A stretch of DNA of 64,000 bases from Flagellimonas nanhaiensis (GCF_003382275.1 NZ_QTJX01000004.1:167725-231724), one strand, 5' to 3'; positions 24,744-33,580 are shown, counted from the first letter of the stretch. Notes: a model not told the origin generated them from the letters alone. Numbers and translations are program-made.

Positions 24744-25586
24744 ATGGAAAGACAAGAGGTGCACATCATAAAATCTTCTGGGGAGAAAGCAGTGTTTTCT
24801 GTTGAAAAACTGGAAAGCTCGTTAAGATCTAGCGGAGCGGACGAAGCTCTGGTGAACAATATTGTAAATAGCGTGCTGGAAGAACTCTATCCAGGTATTA
24901 CCACCAAGGAAATTTACAATCGGGCCTTTGCCATGTTGAAAAAGGCGAAGTCCATTTATGCATCAAAGTACAAGTTGAAAAAAGCAATTTATGAGTTGGG
25001 CCCAACTGGGTTTCCTTTTGAGCGATTTATTGGAAGTTTATTGTACTATTCAGGTTATAAAATTAAGGTGGGAGAAGTGATCAAGGGCAATTGCGTATCC
25101 CATGAAATTGATGTGCTGGCGACAAAAAATGGAACCGTAAACATTATAGAATGCAAGTTTCATGGTGAGGGGGGGCTAAAATGCAATGTAAAAGTGCCAC
25201 TTTACATACACTCCCGGTACAATGATGTCAAAAATTCGAGACAGTTCAAAGAAGATAATGGTAAACAAAAGACCATGGGGTGGGTGGTTACCAATACCAA
25301 ATTTACTTCAGATGCATTGGAGTACGGAAAATGCGTTGGATTGTATCTTTTAAGCTGGGATTATCCCAAAGGAGATAGTTTAAAGGACAGAATAGAAAGA
25401 TTGGGATTATATCCCATTACGGTTTCTACTTTACTTTCTTCAAGAGAAAAGCAGTTTTTATTGAATAGGGATATTGTATTGTACAGGCAATTATTGAAGG
25501 ACCGTTTCTATTTGGACCATTTAGGTATTTCCAATGGAAGAAAAGAAAGGATCATGAAAGAAATGGAATCATTGTGCATCATATAA
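24744..25586 (+). CDS. ATP-cone domain fused to a PD-(D/E)XK nuclease-like domain
   Basis: 280 residues. Residues 1-90 fit the ATP-cone fold: IIKSSGEKAVFSVEKLESSL, then ITTKEIYNRAFAMLKKA. Residues 95-210 resemble an Mrr-like restriction endonuclease domain: FERFIGSLLYYSGYKI, HEIDVLATKN and NIIECKFH supply E, D and ExK. ATP cones normally sense ATP/dATP in ribonucleotide reductase, so nucleotide control of a nuclease is suggested, not shown. It precedes the MBL/beta-CASP ribonuclease-like gene by 6 bp, so the two probably act in one pathway. No methylase is nearby, arguing against a classic restriction system. Confidence 0.78.
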   Translation: MERQEVHIIKSSGEKAVFSVEKLESSLRSSGADEALVNNIVNSVLEELYPGITTKEIYNRAFAMLKKAKSIYASKYKLKKAIYELGPTGFPFERFIGSLLYYSGYKIKVGEVIKGNCVSHEIDVLATKNGTVNIIECKFHGEGGLKCNVKVPLYIHSRYNDVKNSRQFKEDNGKQKTMGWVVTNTKFTSDALEYGKCVGLYLLSWDYPKGDSLKDRIERLGLYPITVSTLLSSREKQFLLNRDIVLYRQLLKDRFYLDHLGISNGRKERIMKEMESLCII

Positions 25587-25592
25587 ATTACT

Positions 25593-26963
25593 ATGAAAAA
25601 GGTTGAGGTACATTTTTTAGGGGGAGCCGGGACGGTAACAGGATCAAAGTTTTATCTGCAAACCGATGAAATAGGAATTTTAGTGGATTGTGGGGTTTTC
25701 CAGGGAACCAAAGAAATACGTCAACAAAATTGGAAATCGTTGCCTATAGATGTTCCCAGTATAGACTACGTGCTTCTTACCCATGGACATCTGGACCATT
25801 GCGGATATCTTCCTCTTCTGGTAAAACAAGGCTTTAAAGGAACAGTTTTGGGTACGGCGCCAACACTTGCCATTGCCGAAATTATTTTGAAGGACAGTGC
25901 CAAAATCCATGAAGAAGAAGCAGAAAAGGCCAACAAGGAAGGGTATAGTCGACATAAACCTGCACTGCCTTTATATGACAAATTGGATGTGGAGCGTACA
26001 CTTAGATTGTTCAAGGCAATTGAAGAAGGTGAAGATGTTGTCCTTGCCCAAAACTATAGGGCATGTTTTAAGTATAATGGACACATTATTGGCTCTACGT
26101 TCATAGAGTTGAGCATTTATGATAAAACCTTGGTCTTTTCGGGTGATGTTGGAAGGTTAAAGGATGATCTTTTGGATGCGCCAAAACAACCCGAATGGGC
26201 AGACTATCTTTTTGTAGAAAGTACCTATGGCAACAAAGATCACCCCGAGGAAGACCTTGAAAACCTTTTTAGGGATTTGGTGCAAAGGACAATTGAAAAT
26301 CGTGGAGCACTTATTATTCCATCTTTTGCAGTTGAACGATTACAATCATTGATGTATCTGCTATGGAAGTTGTACCAAAAGAACAAGATTCCCAATCTGC
26401 CCATTTTTGTGGATAGTCCTATGGGAGTGAATGTCCTTGAGGTATTTGAAGCTTTTCCAAAATGGCATAAACTGTCGGAACAAGAGTACAACAATATGTG
26501 CAGTCATGTTTCTTTGGTGTCATCCTATAGGGAAACTTGGGAAACCATTGATGATCCTCGTCCCAAAATTGTAATTGCAGGAAGTGGTATGGTAACAGGG
26601 GGCAGGGTACTAACCTATCTCAAACAACTGTTGGATGAACGGTCTGCCACTGTGCTATTGGTGGGGTACCAAGCTGAAGGCACAAGGGGAAGAAAACTGC
26701 TGGAAGGGGAGAACGAAATAAAGTTTTTCGGAAAGTATGTTCCTGTCAAGGCCAAAGTGGAGCATTTGGAAAGTCTATCTGCGCACGCAGATCAAAGTGA
26801 GCTCTTGCATTGGATGCAAAGGATAAAGAACATCCCAGAGAAAGTTTTTTTGGTACATGGTGAAGAAAGTGCTCAAAACTCTTTTAAAACCAAAATATCT
26901 GAAAGTTATGGCTGGCATTGCCATATTCCAGCACTTTACGAAGTTGTTGAACTCTATGTTTAG
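25593..26963 (+). CDS. metallo-beta-lactamase/beta-CASP ribonuclease-like protein
   Basis: 456 residues. Metal ligands are in LLTHGHLDHCGYL, further His/Asp in NGHIIGSTF and FSGDVGRL, the beta-CASP insert spans about 200-370 (VESTYGNKDH, PSFAVERLQ), and the RMMBL end is VEHLESLSAHADQSELLHWM. This is the exonuclease/KH-less CPSF73-like group that processes RNA. Members often sit in anaerobic or stress regulons with universal stress proteins. Second gene of the operon with the ATP-cone nuclease; converges on upp. Confidence 0.9.
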   Translation: MKKVEVHFLGGAGTVTGSKFYLQTDEIGILVDCGVFQGTKEIRQQNWKSLPIDVPSIDYVLLTHGHLDHCGYLPLLVKQGFKGTVLGTAPTLAIAEIILKDSAKIHEEEAEKANKEGYSRHKPALPLYDKLDVERTLRLFKAIEEGEDVVLAQNYRACFKYNGHIIGSTFIELSIYDKTLVFSGDVGRLKDDLLDAPKQPEWADYLFVESTYGNKDHPEEDLENLFRDLVQRTIENRGALIIPSFAVERLQSLMYLLWKLYQKNKIPNLPIFVDSPMGVNVLEVFEAFPKWHKLSEQEYNNMCSHVSLVSSYRETWETIDDPRPKIVIAGSGMVTGGRVLTYLKQLLDERSATVLLVGYQAEGTRGRKLLEGENEIKFFGKYVPVKAKVEHLESLSAHADQSELLHWMQRIKNIPEKVFLVHGEESAQNSFKTKISESYGWHCHIPALYEVVELYV

Positions 26964-26975
26964 CGGTATTTACGA

Positions 26976-27629
26976 TCAGAGTTTTACACCAAAGGCTAAA
27001 TCTCCTGCATCGCCCAATCCTGGAAGAATGTAACCCCGGTCGTTCAATTCCTCATCAACGGCTGCTATCCATAATTCGGTTTCCGTAGGAAAGACTTTTT
27101 GAACATAGTCAATACCGGCCTCGGAGCCAATCACGGAAACAATATGGATTTTTGCGGGCGTACCATGCCCGCGCAATACGTTCAGAACGTTTTCAAGGGT
27201 CTTACCGGTAGCCAACATGGGGTCGGTCAATATCAAGGTTTTTCCATCCAACGAAGGCGCAGCAAAATACTTTACCACGACCTCAAAGTCGTCCTCATTG
27301 TTTGGGTGGTGCCTAAAAGCGGATATGAATGCATTTTCGGCACGGTCAAAATAACTCAACAGTCCTTGGTGCAATGGCAACCCCGCCCTTAGAATAGAAC
27401 AAAGCACCAAATCATCCTTTATGAGGGACATTTTTTTGGAACCCAGTGGAGTCTCGACAGTGTTAGGTCCATAGTCCAGGGTTTTACTCAGTTCATATGC
27501 TAGAACTTCTCCAATACGTTCTATATTTCGTCTAAAACGCATGGAATCCTTTTGAATTTTACTATCCCTTATTTCAGCGGTAAAAGTGTTCAGCAATGAA
27601 TTGGAATGGTCAAAACGATGAATCTTCAT
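26976..27629 (-). CDS. upp: uracil phosphoribosyltransferase
   Basis: 217 residues from the ATG at 27629; a longer in-frame extension to 27767 adds non-homologous residues and is rejected because the family is about 210 long. Converts uracil and PRPP to UMP. The PRPP loop is LILTDPMLATGKT and the uracil-binding end is GYILPGLGDAGD. Apparently monocistronic, 155 bp from the dodecin gene. With deoC and the purine nucleoside phosphorylase at 31.7-33 kb it belongs to salvage metabolism. Confidence 0.95.
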   Translation of the reverse strand: MKIHRFDHSNSLLNTFTAEIRDSKIQKDSMRFRRNIERIGEVLAYELSKTLDYGPNTVETPLGSKKMSLIKDDLVLCSILRAGLPLHQGLLSYFDRAENAFISAFRHHPNNEDDFEVVVKYFAAPSLDGKTLILTDPMLATGKTLENVLNVLRGHGTPAKIHIVSVIGSEAGIDYVQKVFPTETELWIAAVDEELNDRGYILPGLGDAGDLAFGVKL

Positions 27630-27783
27630 CTTACAAATTTTGTTTAGATTGGCTTCGATAAAAATACATCTAAAATTGGGATGTAAAGGAATTGGATGTT
27701 TATAATGAAACGGGAAAGAAAAGATTTTTGAGCATGGGGTGTTTTCACTTCGACTAAATAAAAACACCCCCTTTAACCATTAA

Positions 27784-27999
27784 TCAGGTTGCTACTTCTT
27801 CAGTGATTGCAAAACAAACTTTAGCGTTAACTCGGTATTCGGAAATCATGTTGTTTTCCACGGTCACCTGCATATCTTTGATATAGACAGATTTGATTCC
27901 TCTTACTGTTTTTGACGCTTCCGTTACAATGTTCTGCACCGCTTCCTCAAAACTCTCGGTGGAGTTGCCAAGGATTTCAATAACTTTTAAAACGGACAT
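27784..27999 (-). CDS. dodecin family flavin-binding protein
   Basis: 71 residues, the usual length. VLKVIEILGNSTESFEEAV and VTEASKTVRGIKSVYIKDM show the beta-alpha-beta-beta fold that assembles as a hollow dodecamer storing flavin (or CoA in some). The aromatic residue that stacks on flavin is normally Trp; here SVYIKD carries Tyr. It may buffer FMN/FAD. It is read away from the PepSY-like gene upstream in the same direction, 32 bp apart, so they may be co-transcribed. Confidence 0.88.
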   Translation of the reverse strand: MSVLKVIEILGNSTESFEEAVQNIVTEASKTVRGIKSVYIKDMQVTVENNMISEYRVNAKVCFAITEEVAT

Positions 28000-28031
28000 G
28001 TTAAATACTTTAGGGTTACTTTACAAAGCAA

Positions 28032-28547
28032 TTACAAGAAGTTGCCCCCAGCGTCCAATTTAACCCTCAATACCTTATCACCATTGACCAATTTGAGTTT
28101 GTATTTTTTGGTTATTCCATCTACGTCGTGGTAACGCACCAAATACACATCTTTGGTTATGGCCCATTCTGGGAATCTATCCAAAATGGCTTCTTTTACT
28201 GCAAGGGGTAGGTTGATGTCTTTGTACTTCTCTGCTGTCCTTAGAATCTTACCATTCTTATCGTAAGTGGCCAGGATACTGCCATCTGGGACATAGAAAG
28301 CAACTTCATAAAAATCATATTCATCAAAATAGATGTCGGAGTTCCTAATGTCATATGCCGCAGCCTTTCTTTCCAATGCTATTACCGGAACAGAAGCTAC
28401 TTCTTGGGTGTTCGCATTGGTTAAATATTTGTAGTTGGTAGCATAGACAATAACCTCTGAGAGTTCCTCAGTTTTTATCTTAGTAATTTGCGCATAGGCA
28501 GGGATGGTCAGCCCCAGTACCAATAGACCTAGCAATAACTTTTTCAT
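28032..28547 (-). CDS. secreted PepSY-like protein
   Basis: 171 residues from the ATG at 28547, chosen because it starts a clean signal peptide (MKKLLLGLLVLGLTIPAYAQ); the upstream extension is basic and unlikely. The C-terminal region (LPLAVKEAILDRFPEWAITK, then VKLDAGGNFL) resembles the PepSY-like fold of periplasmic proteins in Bacteroidota. Role unknown. It has a good TACATTTG -7 element with a Crp/Fnr-type dyad upstream. Confidence 0.7.
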   Translation of the reverse strand: MKKLLLGLLVLGLTIPAYAQITKIKTEELSEVIVYATNYKYLTNANTQEVASVPVIALERKAAAYDIRNSDIYFDEYDFYEVAFYVPDGSILATYDKNGKILRTAEKYKDINLPLAVKEAILDRFPEWAITKDVYLVRYHDVDGITKKYKLKLVNGDKVLRVKLDAGGNFL

Positions 28548-28610
28548 GATATTATTTTTAATAGATTTTTTGCGGTACTTAAATGCTCCCTTCCTTTTTG
28601 CGAGGGAAGC

Positions 28611-28654
28611 CAAATGTAGTGGGAGGCATATATTAATGCAATGACCCGGGTCAG
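28611..28654 (-). promoter_or_regulatory. Crp/Fnr-type dyad and perfect -7 element for the PepSY-like gene
   Basis: Dyad ATGAC-CCGG-GTCAG (28641-28654) and, on the minus strand, TACATTTG (28611-28618), 22 bp apart, placing the dyad centre about 42 bp before the start site. An overlapping perfect palindrome GGTCAGCTGACC is at 28649-28660. Confidence 0.55.
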
Positions 28655-28706
28655 CTGACCGATTTATTTAAAAATGCGATTAAAAACTTTGAATTTTTTT
28701 GATGAA

Positions 28707-28750
28707 AATGACCTATGTCATTTCAGGGTTAAAAATGAGGTATTACTTTG
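28707..28750 (+). promoter_or_regulatory. Crp/Fnr-type dyad and -7-like element facing right
   Basis: AATGAC-CTAT-GTCATT (28707-28722) with TTACTTTG (28743-28750) 20 bp downstream. It would start transcription at about 28757 toward the hairpin region and the slipin gene. Confidence 0.45.
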
Positions 28751-28940
28751 CTGCCATCTTTGAAAAAAGGTTCTTTGAAAATACGATGGGCTTTTTTTGG
28801 AAACCTGAAGTCAGTAAAAGTCCATTAAAAAGGAAGGTGTTAAAAAGAGGTCATTGGTACTGTGGTTTTGATTCGTGTCTAGAGATAGGTAAGTATTGAA
28901 AATTACTATGGTACTAAAGGCATTGATTTAATACTTTCTG

Positions 28941-28972
28941 GGAAACTGGAGCATTTACATGCTCCAGTTTCC
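28941..28972. repeat. perfect 12-bp inverted repeat
   Basis: GGAAACTGGAGC and GCTCCAGTTTCC flank an 8-nt loop. It stands in the gene-poor 28548-29294 stretch. No T-run follows, so it is an RNA structure or protein site rather than a simple terminator. Confidence 0.8.
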
Positions 28973-28984
28973 TGAAAATAAAAA

Positions 28985-29005
28985 CTTTGATTCTTTGAAT
29001 CAAAG
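28985..29005. repeat. perfect 9-bp inverted repeat
   Basis: CTTTGATTC and GAATCAAAG around a 3-nt loop, 12 bp after the previous hairpin. Part of the same structured region. Confidence 0.75.
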
Positions 29006-29107
29006 CCCATGAAGTTTTCGCGGTGCAAACATGAGTTGGCCCTTGGGTCATTTTCCCACAAAGTGGAATAAGGGTTGGTCTTACTATTTGGATCGAAAAT
29101 TTCATAG

Positions 29108-29136
29108 AAAACAGGAAGCCAATGGCTTCCTGTTTT
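29108..29136 (+). terminator. terminator-like hairpin (13-bp stem)
   Basis: AAAACAGGAAGCC and GGCTTCCTGTTTT pair around AAT and run into a T-rich tail. It would end a transcript from about 28757, or act as an attenuator before the slipin gene. Confidence 0.75.
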
Positions 29137-29141
29137 TGTTT

Positions 29142-29255
29142 ATGCCCAAGACCGCACTATTGTCCATTTTCTTACTGATCTGTATCATGCCATGCGCCGG
29201 TTTGACTGCGTATTTTTATAAGAATCTGTTTTTTATTCTTTGCTGGTGCATTTGA
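29142..29255 (+). CDS. possible 37-residue membrane peptide
   Basis: Starts 5 bp after the terminator stem with MPKTALLSIFLLICIMP and ends ILCWCI. Very hydrophobic with two potential membrane stretches and several Cys. Ends 39 bp before slipin on the same strand. No family is known and chance is possible. Confidence 0.3.
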   Translation: MPKTALLSIFLLICIMPCAGLTAYFYKNLFFILCWCI

Positions 29256-29294
29256 ATCCTATTAAAAGTATTAGTTAACCAAAACCTAGAAGCT

Positions 29295-30038
29295 ATGAAT
29301 CCGTTGGCCTTATTTTCTATTCTAATTGCCATAATCTTATTGGCGGGAATACGAATCGTTTTTGAATATAAGAGAGCATTGAAATTTCGTTTTGGTAAGT
29401 ATATCAAAACATTACAACCTGGCTTTAGATGGATTATTCCCTTGGTAGAAACCATACAGATCGTGGATATCCGTGTAATCACCATTAATATAGTCTCTCA
29501 AGAAGTTATGACAGAGGACAATGTTCCCTGTAGCATAGATGGAGTTGTATTTTTTAAGATAAATGACCCTGAAAAGGCAGTTTTGGAGGTCGAGGAATAT
29601 GATTTTGCCATCACCCAACTGTCCCAGGCAGCTTTGCGGGATGTGTGTGGTAAGGTGGAGTTGGATACTATTTTGTCCAAACGAGAGGAAATGGGTAAGA
29701 ACATTAAGAGTATTGTGGAAACCGAAACCTCTCATTGGGGAATTGAAATCATGGATGTCAAGATAAAAGACATACAACTGCCCGAAAACATGAAAAGAAT
29801 GATGGCGAATCAGGCTGAAGCCGAAAGGTCTAGAAGGGCACGGATTATTTTGGCAGAAGCCGAAGAACAGGCTGCCGGTAAATTGTTGGAAGCTGGTGTT
29901 CAGATAGACAAATCTCCATCCGCAATCAAACTGAGACTATATCAAACTTTGTCCAATATTGCAGCCGAGAAGAATTCTACGATTCTTTTCCCATTTCCGG
30001 AAGAGGTATTACCCAGAAATTCAAAGGACAAAGCTTAA
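29295..30038 (+). CDS. slipin (stomatin-like SPFH) membrane protein
   Basis: 247 residues. N-terminal membrane hairpin (about 3-22), then the SPFH/band-7 domain: FGKYIKTLQPGFRWIIPLVE, QEVMTEDNVPCSIDGVVFFK and LSQAALRDVCGKVELD, followed by the EAER-rich coiled coil AEAERSRRARIILAEAEEQA. Slipins oligomerise on membranes and often pair with an NfeD protein; none is adjacent. Probably membrane stress scaffold. The long structured leader suggests regulation before translation. Confidence 0.92.
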   Translation: MNPLALFSILIAIILLAGIRIVFEYKRALKFRFGKYIKTLQPGFRWIIPLVETIQIVDIRVITINIVSQEVMTEDNVPCSIDGVVFFKINDPEKAVLEVEEYDFAITQLSQAALRDVCGKVELDTILSKREEMGKNIKSIVETETSHWGIEIMDVKIKDIQLPENMKRMMANQAEAERSRRARIILAEAEEQAAGKLLEAGVQIDKSPSAIKLRLYQTLSNIAAEKNSTILFPFPEEVLPRNSKDKA

Positions 30039-30070
30039 AAACAAAGATTGGCATTGACCCAAATATTAAA

Positions 30071-30826
30071 TTATTTGACCATAGCCTTCTTTAAAATATT
30101 TCTAAACCTGGTTGCACTGATGTAGTGGTCCGACACTAGTTTTCCATCATGCAAAAGACCAAAGGTTCCATATCCTGATGGTGCATTTTTGGCTTCTTGG
30201 GCGGTCTTTATTTCATGAATCTTGAGGTCAATATCAAAATCCATGGCAGTATTTAAAAGGTCGGTCACCGATTTTTGATGCCATGGACATTGGTCTGCAT
30301 AAAGCAAATGCCAACCTTGGTATTCTTTTTGGGTCACGGTCCAATCCAATAATTCTGGATTTTTCGCTGAGGGGTTCAATTTTTTGAAGAGAAGGTCAAA
30401 TCGACCTTTATGATCAACGGGAATAAAACCATTCTTTTCAAAAACAGTCTTATCTGCCATCCATGCTCCTTTACTGACCATGGCACAGATTCCGTCCATT
30501 TTAGCCTCCAAACTTTCTCGCTCTACCTCGTTTATCAAAATACTGCCATTTCCTTTTTCCCTGTCCTTTTTGGAATGTACCATAATACAATGGATGAACA
30601 TCAGGTTATGGCCTTCAATGGGTCGCCATGCTTGTTCCACCGGAACATATTCAATAAATCCCAGCATATTGTCTTCATCATCCTTAAGGATTTTCATCCG
30701 GACACCCTCAGCATATCTTTTCTCAAACCATTTTCTCTTGCTATCAAAAGCCGGACTGGTAATGTCCTTAACACAATACAAGGTCTCTTTTTGTACGTTT
30801 TCTGGGGTAACCTGAATTATTTTCAT
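30071..30826 (-). CDS. GNAT acetyltransferase fused to a YoaP-like thiol domain
   Basis: 251 residues. Residues 1-150 are a GNAT domain (MFIHCIMVHSKKDREKGNGS holds the acetyl-CoA loop region), and residues 155-251 match the YoaP-like end with a thioredoxin-like YADQCPWHQKSV, where Cys-Pro replaces CxxC. Substrate unknown. Apparently in one operon with the FMN-binding lipoprotein 24 bp upstream, which hints at redox or flavin-related work. Confidence 0.78.
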   Translation of the reverse strand: MKIIQVTPENVQKETLYCVKDITSPAFDSKRKWFEKRYAEGVRMKILKDDEDNMLGFIEYVPVEQAWRPIEGHNLMFIHCIMVHSKKDREKGNGSILINEVERESLEAKMDGICAMVSKGAWMADKTVFEKNGFIPVDHKGRFDLLFKKLNPSAKNPELLDWTVTQKEYQGWHLLYADQCPWHQKSVTDLLNTAMDFDIDLKIHEIKTAQEAKNAPSGYGTFGLLHDGKLVSDHYISATRFRNILKKAMVK

Positions 30827-30850
30827 AATGCTTTTTGTTTTTGGATTGAT

Positions 30851-31531
30851 TTAGGATTTATTGGTTGTTTCTAAATAGGGCCTATACTTTTCAATTCCTT
30901 CATTCATCATTTGGATAACAGCCGTTGTGGTCACGGTAGCTCCTGATATTCCATCAATAATTGTGCGACCTTCAACCAACATTTTTCCACCTTGGGACTG
31001 TCCGAAATTATTTCCTTGCCATTCTATTTTGGCTTTGCTGAACAAGTTTTCAAATGATGACAGGGAAATGCCATCACCATATCCCTCTGATTCTGCTCTG
31101 TGGTCAAATTCAACTTTAACTATTTCCATTGTTGATTTGTCCATCAAAACCTTCCCCCAGATGTTGCCTCCATACCCTTTTTCGGACACAATTAATACAC
31201 AGTTTGTGGTATTCTTGATTTCAAATAATGGCAATGCATCCATTGTTTTTGTTTTTTTAGCTTTCTTGTAAATGGAGACCAGTTCTTCCATTTTCTCCTC
31301 TCTTACTCCCGAAGAATCCAACACCTTAAATTTCAAATGGGTTTTTACGTCTGTTGGATCGGTAATGGAGATATCCGCGAATTGTATTATTTCCTTCATT
31401 GATTTTGAGAGGACCTTAGGCGGTTCCTGTTCTATTTTTTGAGGAGGTTGTTCAGTTTTGGTTTGAGCAGATTTTTCTTTGCAGCTCCAAATAACCGTGA
31501 TGAGGACTAGAAATAGCAGTTTTGTTTTCAT
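30851..31531 (-). CDS. FMN-binding domain lipoprotein
   Basis: 226 residues. Lipoprotein signal with WSC lipobox at about residue 16, a low-complexity Gln/Pro/Glu linker, then an FMN_bind domain ending DGISGATVTTTAV. That SGAT-T motif is where ApbE attaches FMN through a phosphoester bond to Thr in NqrC/RnfG-type proteins. Likely a periplasmic electron carrier. No ApbE or Rnf/Nqr subunit is in view. Confidence 0.85.
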   Translation of the reverse strand: MKTKLLFLVLITVIWSCKEKSAQTKTEQPPQKIEQEPPKVLSKSMKEIIQFADISITDPTDVKTHLKFKVLDSSGVREEKMEELVSIYKKAKKTKTMDALPLFEIKNTTNCVLIVSEKGYGGNIWGKVLMDKSTMEIVKVEFDHRAESEGYGDGISLSSFENLFSKAKIEWQGNNFGQSQGGKMLVEGRTIIDGISGATVTTTAVIQMMNEGIEKYRPYLETTNKS

Positions 31532-31730
31532 GATGATCCGATTTTAGGGTTTTACTTTAAAATGAGGACATAAACTTAAGCTCTGGTGGCTGCGCTCAAG
31601 CCTTTTCAAAAGCATTGGACAAAATAGGAACTGGAAGCAAAAGGAGAAATGATCGTTGTCAGATTTCTCCCTTTTTCAATCTTTTTTTGGATGATATCAA
31701 ATGGTTGGGAAGACATCCTCCCCCAAAGAA

Positions 31731-32435
31731 TTATGCCATTGCCGCTGCAAGGGCAATTTCTACCATATCTTTAAAAGAAGTTTCACGTTCTGTGGAGGAA
31801 AGGTGGTCTCCAGTGACCAGGGAATCCGAAATAGTAAGCACAGTCAAAGCACGTACATCATATTTAGCAGCAATGGTGTAGAGTCCGGCTGTTTCCATTT
31901 CAACACAAAGTATTCCGTATTGTGCCCATAATTTATACTCATCGGGATCGTCCCCGTAGAATTCGTCGGAAGAAAGTACGTTTCCAGCTTTTATTGGGAT
32001 GTTATTTTCTCGTGCATAGTTGACGGCTTCAATAAATAAGTCGAAATTGGCAGTCGGAGAATAATCTGAATTGATGAATCTTGAGTTGTTCATTCCGGAT
32101 GTTGTAGATGCAGCCATGGCCAAAACCACATCGTTGAGCTTTACATCTTTTTGATATGAACCTGCCGATCCAACCCTAATAATGTTTTTGACCCCATAAT
32201 CCTTAATGAGCTCATGAAAATAGATCATTGCCGAAGGCATCCCCATTCCACTTCCTTGAACGGATACACGTTCACCTTTATAGGTACCGGTGTATCCCAG
32301 CATACCTCTTACCCGATTGTAGCAGAAAGCGTCTTCCAGAAATGTTTCAGCTATCCATTTGGCCCGTAGGGGATCTCCGGGCATAAGTACAGTTTCCGCT
32401 ATTTCGCCTTTTTTGGCTTCAATGTGTATGCTCAT
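31731..32435 (-). CDS. deoD: purine nucleoside phosphorylase, DeoD type
   Basis: 234 residues, the usual length for the hexameric form. Phosphorolysis of purine (deoxy)nucleosides to base and (deoxy)ribose-1-phosphate. Phosphate-binding [13 protein letters not shown] and RVGSAGSYQ, substrate-site [15 protein letters not shown] and catalytic Asp in [10 protein letters not shown]. It follows deoC by 6 bp, the classic deoxynucleoside salvage pairing. Confidence 0.95.
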   Translation of the reverse strand: MSIHIEAKKGEIAETVLMPGDPLRAKWIAETFLEDAFCYNRVRGMLGYTGTYKGERVSVQGSGMGMPSAMIYFHELIKDYGVKNIIRVGSAGSYQKDVKLNDVVLAMAASTTSGMNNSRFINSDYSPTANFDLFIEAVNYARENNIPIKAGNVLSSDEFYGDDPDEYKLWAQYGILCVEMETAGLYTIAAKYDVRALTVLTISDSLVTGDHLSSTERETSFKDMVEIALAAAMA

Positions 32436-32441
32436 AGGATT

Positions 32442-33080
32442 TTACTTTACTAGTGAGGGGCCGGAAGAGGTGCCAATTCGCTCTACACCCAATTCAATGT
32501 ATTTTATGGCGGTCTCTTTGTCCCTAACACCGCCAGATGCTTTGATTTTGGCTTTTCCTGCTACCATTTTCTTCATTAAGGCAACGTCTTCAAAGGTGGC
32601 TCCTCCGCTACCAAAACCGGTTGAGGTCTTTACAAAATCGGCGTTGGCTTCTACCGACAAGATACAAGCCCTTTTCTTTTCTTCTTCGGAAAGAAAACAG
32701 GTCTCTAAGATGACTTTTAATAGCTTATCTCCAATGGCTCGCTTTATTTCTGCTATTTCTTCACGGACCAAATCATCCATATTGGATTTTAACCATCCAA
32801 TGTTGATGACCATGTCTATTTCGTCGGCACCATGTTCAATACAATTTTTTGCTTCAAAAACTTTTGCTTCGGTGGACATAGCGCCCAGTGGAAACCCAAT
32901 TACTGCCGCTAACTTTACTTCCGAACCTTTTAGCGATTCTTTTGCGAGTCCAACATGGCACCCATTTACACAAACAGCCTTGAAACCATAGGTTTTGGCT
33001 TCTTTGCAAAGTTCTTGAATTTCTGCAGGAGTGGCAGTTGGTTTTAGGTTGGTATGATCTATAAAATTCTTTAGTTGCAT
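32442..33080 (-). CDS. deoC: deoxyribose-phosphate aldolase
   Basis: 212 residues. Splits 2-deoxyribose-5-phosphate into acetaldehyde and glyceraldehyde-3-phosphate. IDHTNLKPTATPAEI at the N-terminus, Schiff-base Lys in FVKTSTGFGSGGAT and proton-relay Lys in KIKASGGVRD. Same operon as deoD; the TerB-like gene lies 3 bp upstream. Confidence 0.95.
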   Translation of the reverse strand: MQLKNFIDHTNLKPTATPAEIQELCKEAKTYGFKAVCVNGCHVGLAKESLKGSEVKLAAVIGFPLGAMSTEAKVFEAKNCIEHGADEIDMVINIGWLKSNMDDLVREEIAEIKRAIGDKLLKVILETCFLSEEEKKRACILSVEANADFVKTSTGFGSGGATFEDVALMKKMVAGKAKIKASGGVRDKETAIKYIELGVERIGTSSGPSLVK

Positions 33081-33083
33081 AGA

Positions 33084-33488
33084 TTATTTGGCCAAGAGTT
33101 GTTTCAATCTAAAGATAATCAACATCTCGGACTTGTTTTTTCCTGCAAAGGAGCTTGCTATGGCCTCTGCAGTTTCCAAAATTAGAGATTTAAGCTCTGG
33201 GGTGAACTTCTTCGGATGTTCTTTATAGAATTCCTTGAATTCGCTGAAATATTCTTCATCATCTTTCTCTTCATTTTCCAGCCAGTCAAATACAATTTCT
33301 ATTTGGTAGGCAGAATCTGTATTGAATTCATCTTCATAATCATCAACATCCAACCAATTTTGTCGTACATACTTTCGTAATCTGGTTACCTCAACAGGTC
33401 TCACCTTGTTGTCAGCCATGGCCACTGCATAAAAGAGTTTGCCCAGGCTCTGGTAGAACTCGTTTCCTATTTTTTCTGAATTTAGCAT
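33084..33488 (-). CDS. TerB-like helical protein
   Basis: 134 residues, soluble, helical and acidic: LFYAVAMADNKVRPVEVTRL fits the N-terminus of TerB/DjlA-like domains, whose Asp side chains bind metal. It has no other domain. Only 3 bp from deoC, so it leads that operon. Stress or metal function is guessed from the fold only. Confidence 0.6.
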   Translation of the reverse strand: MLNSEKIGNEFYQSLGKLFYAVAMADNKVRPVEVTRLRKYVRQNWLDVDDYEDEFNTDSAYQIEIVFDWLENEEKDDEEYFSEFKEFYKEHPKKFTPELKSLILETAEAIASSFAGKNKSEMLIIFRLKQLLAK

Positions 33489-33580
33489 GCCAAGAGTTTT
33501 ATTTCTATTAAAAGTAGAACCTATAGTGTTTGTTTTTTATGATTTTGGTCAGCTGAAAAGTTCAAAATTCTGATCAACCT

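Noticed and set aside
27630..27767. N-terminal extension of upp
   Set aside because: The 46 extra residues are unrelated to the family, and the internal ATG gives the standard length.
28699..28899. 66-codon ORF in the slipin leader region
   Set aside because: It begins before the predicted start of transcription, has no recognisable features and overlaps the dyad site.
32359..32991. 210-codon plus-strand ORF over deoC
   Set aside because: It is antisense to a clear deoxyribose-phosphate aldolase and has Ser/Pro-rich shadow composition.
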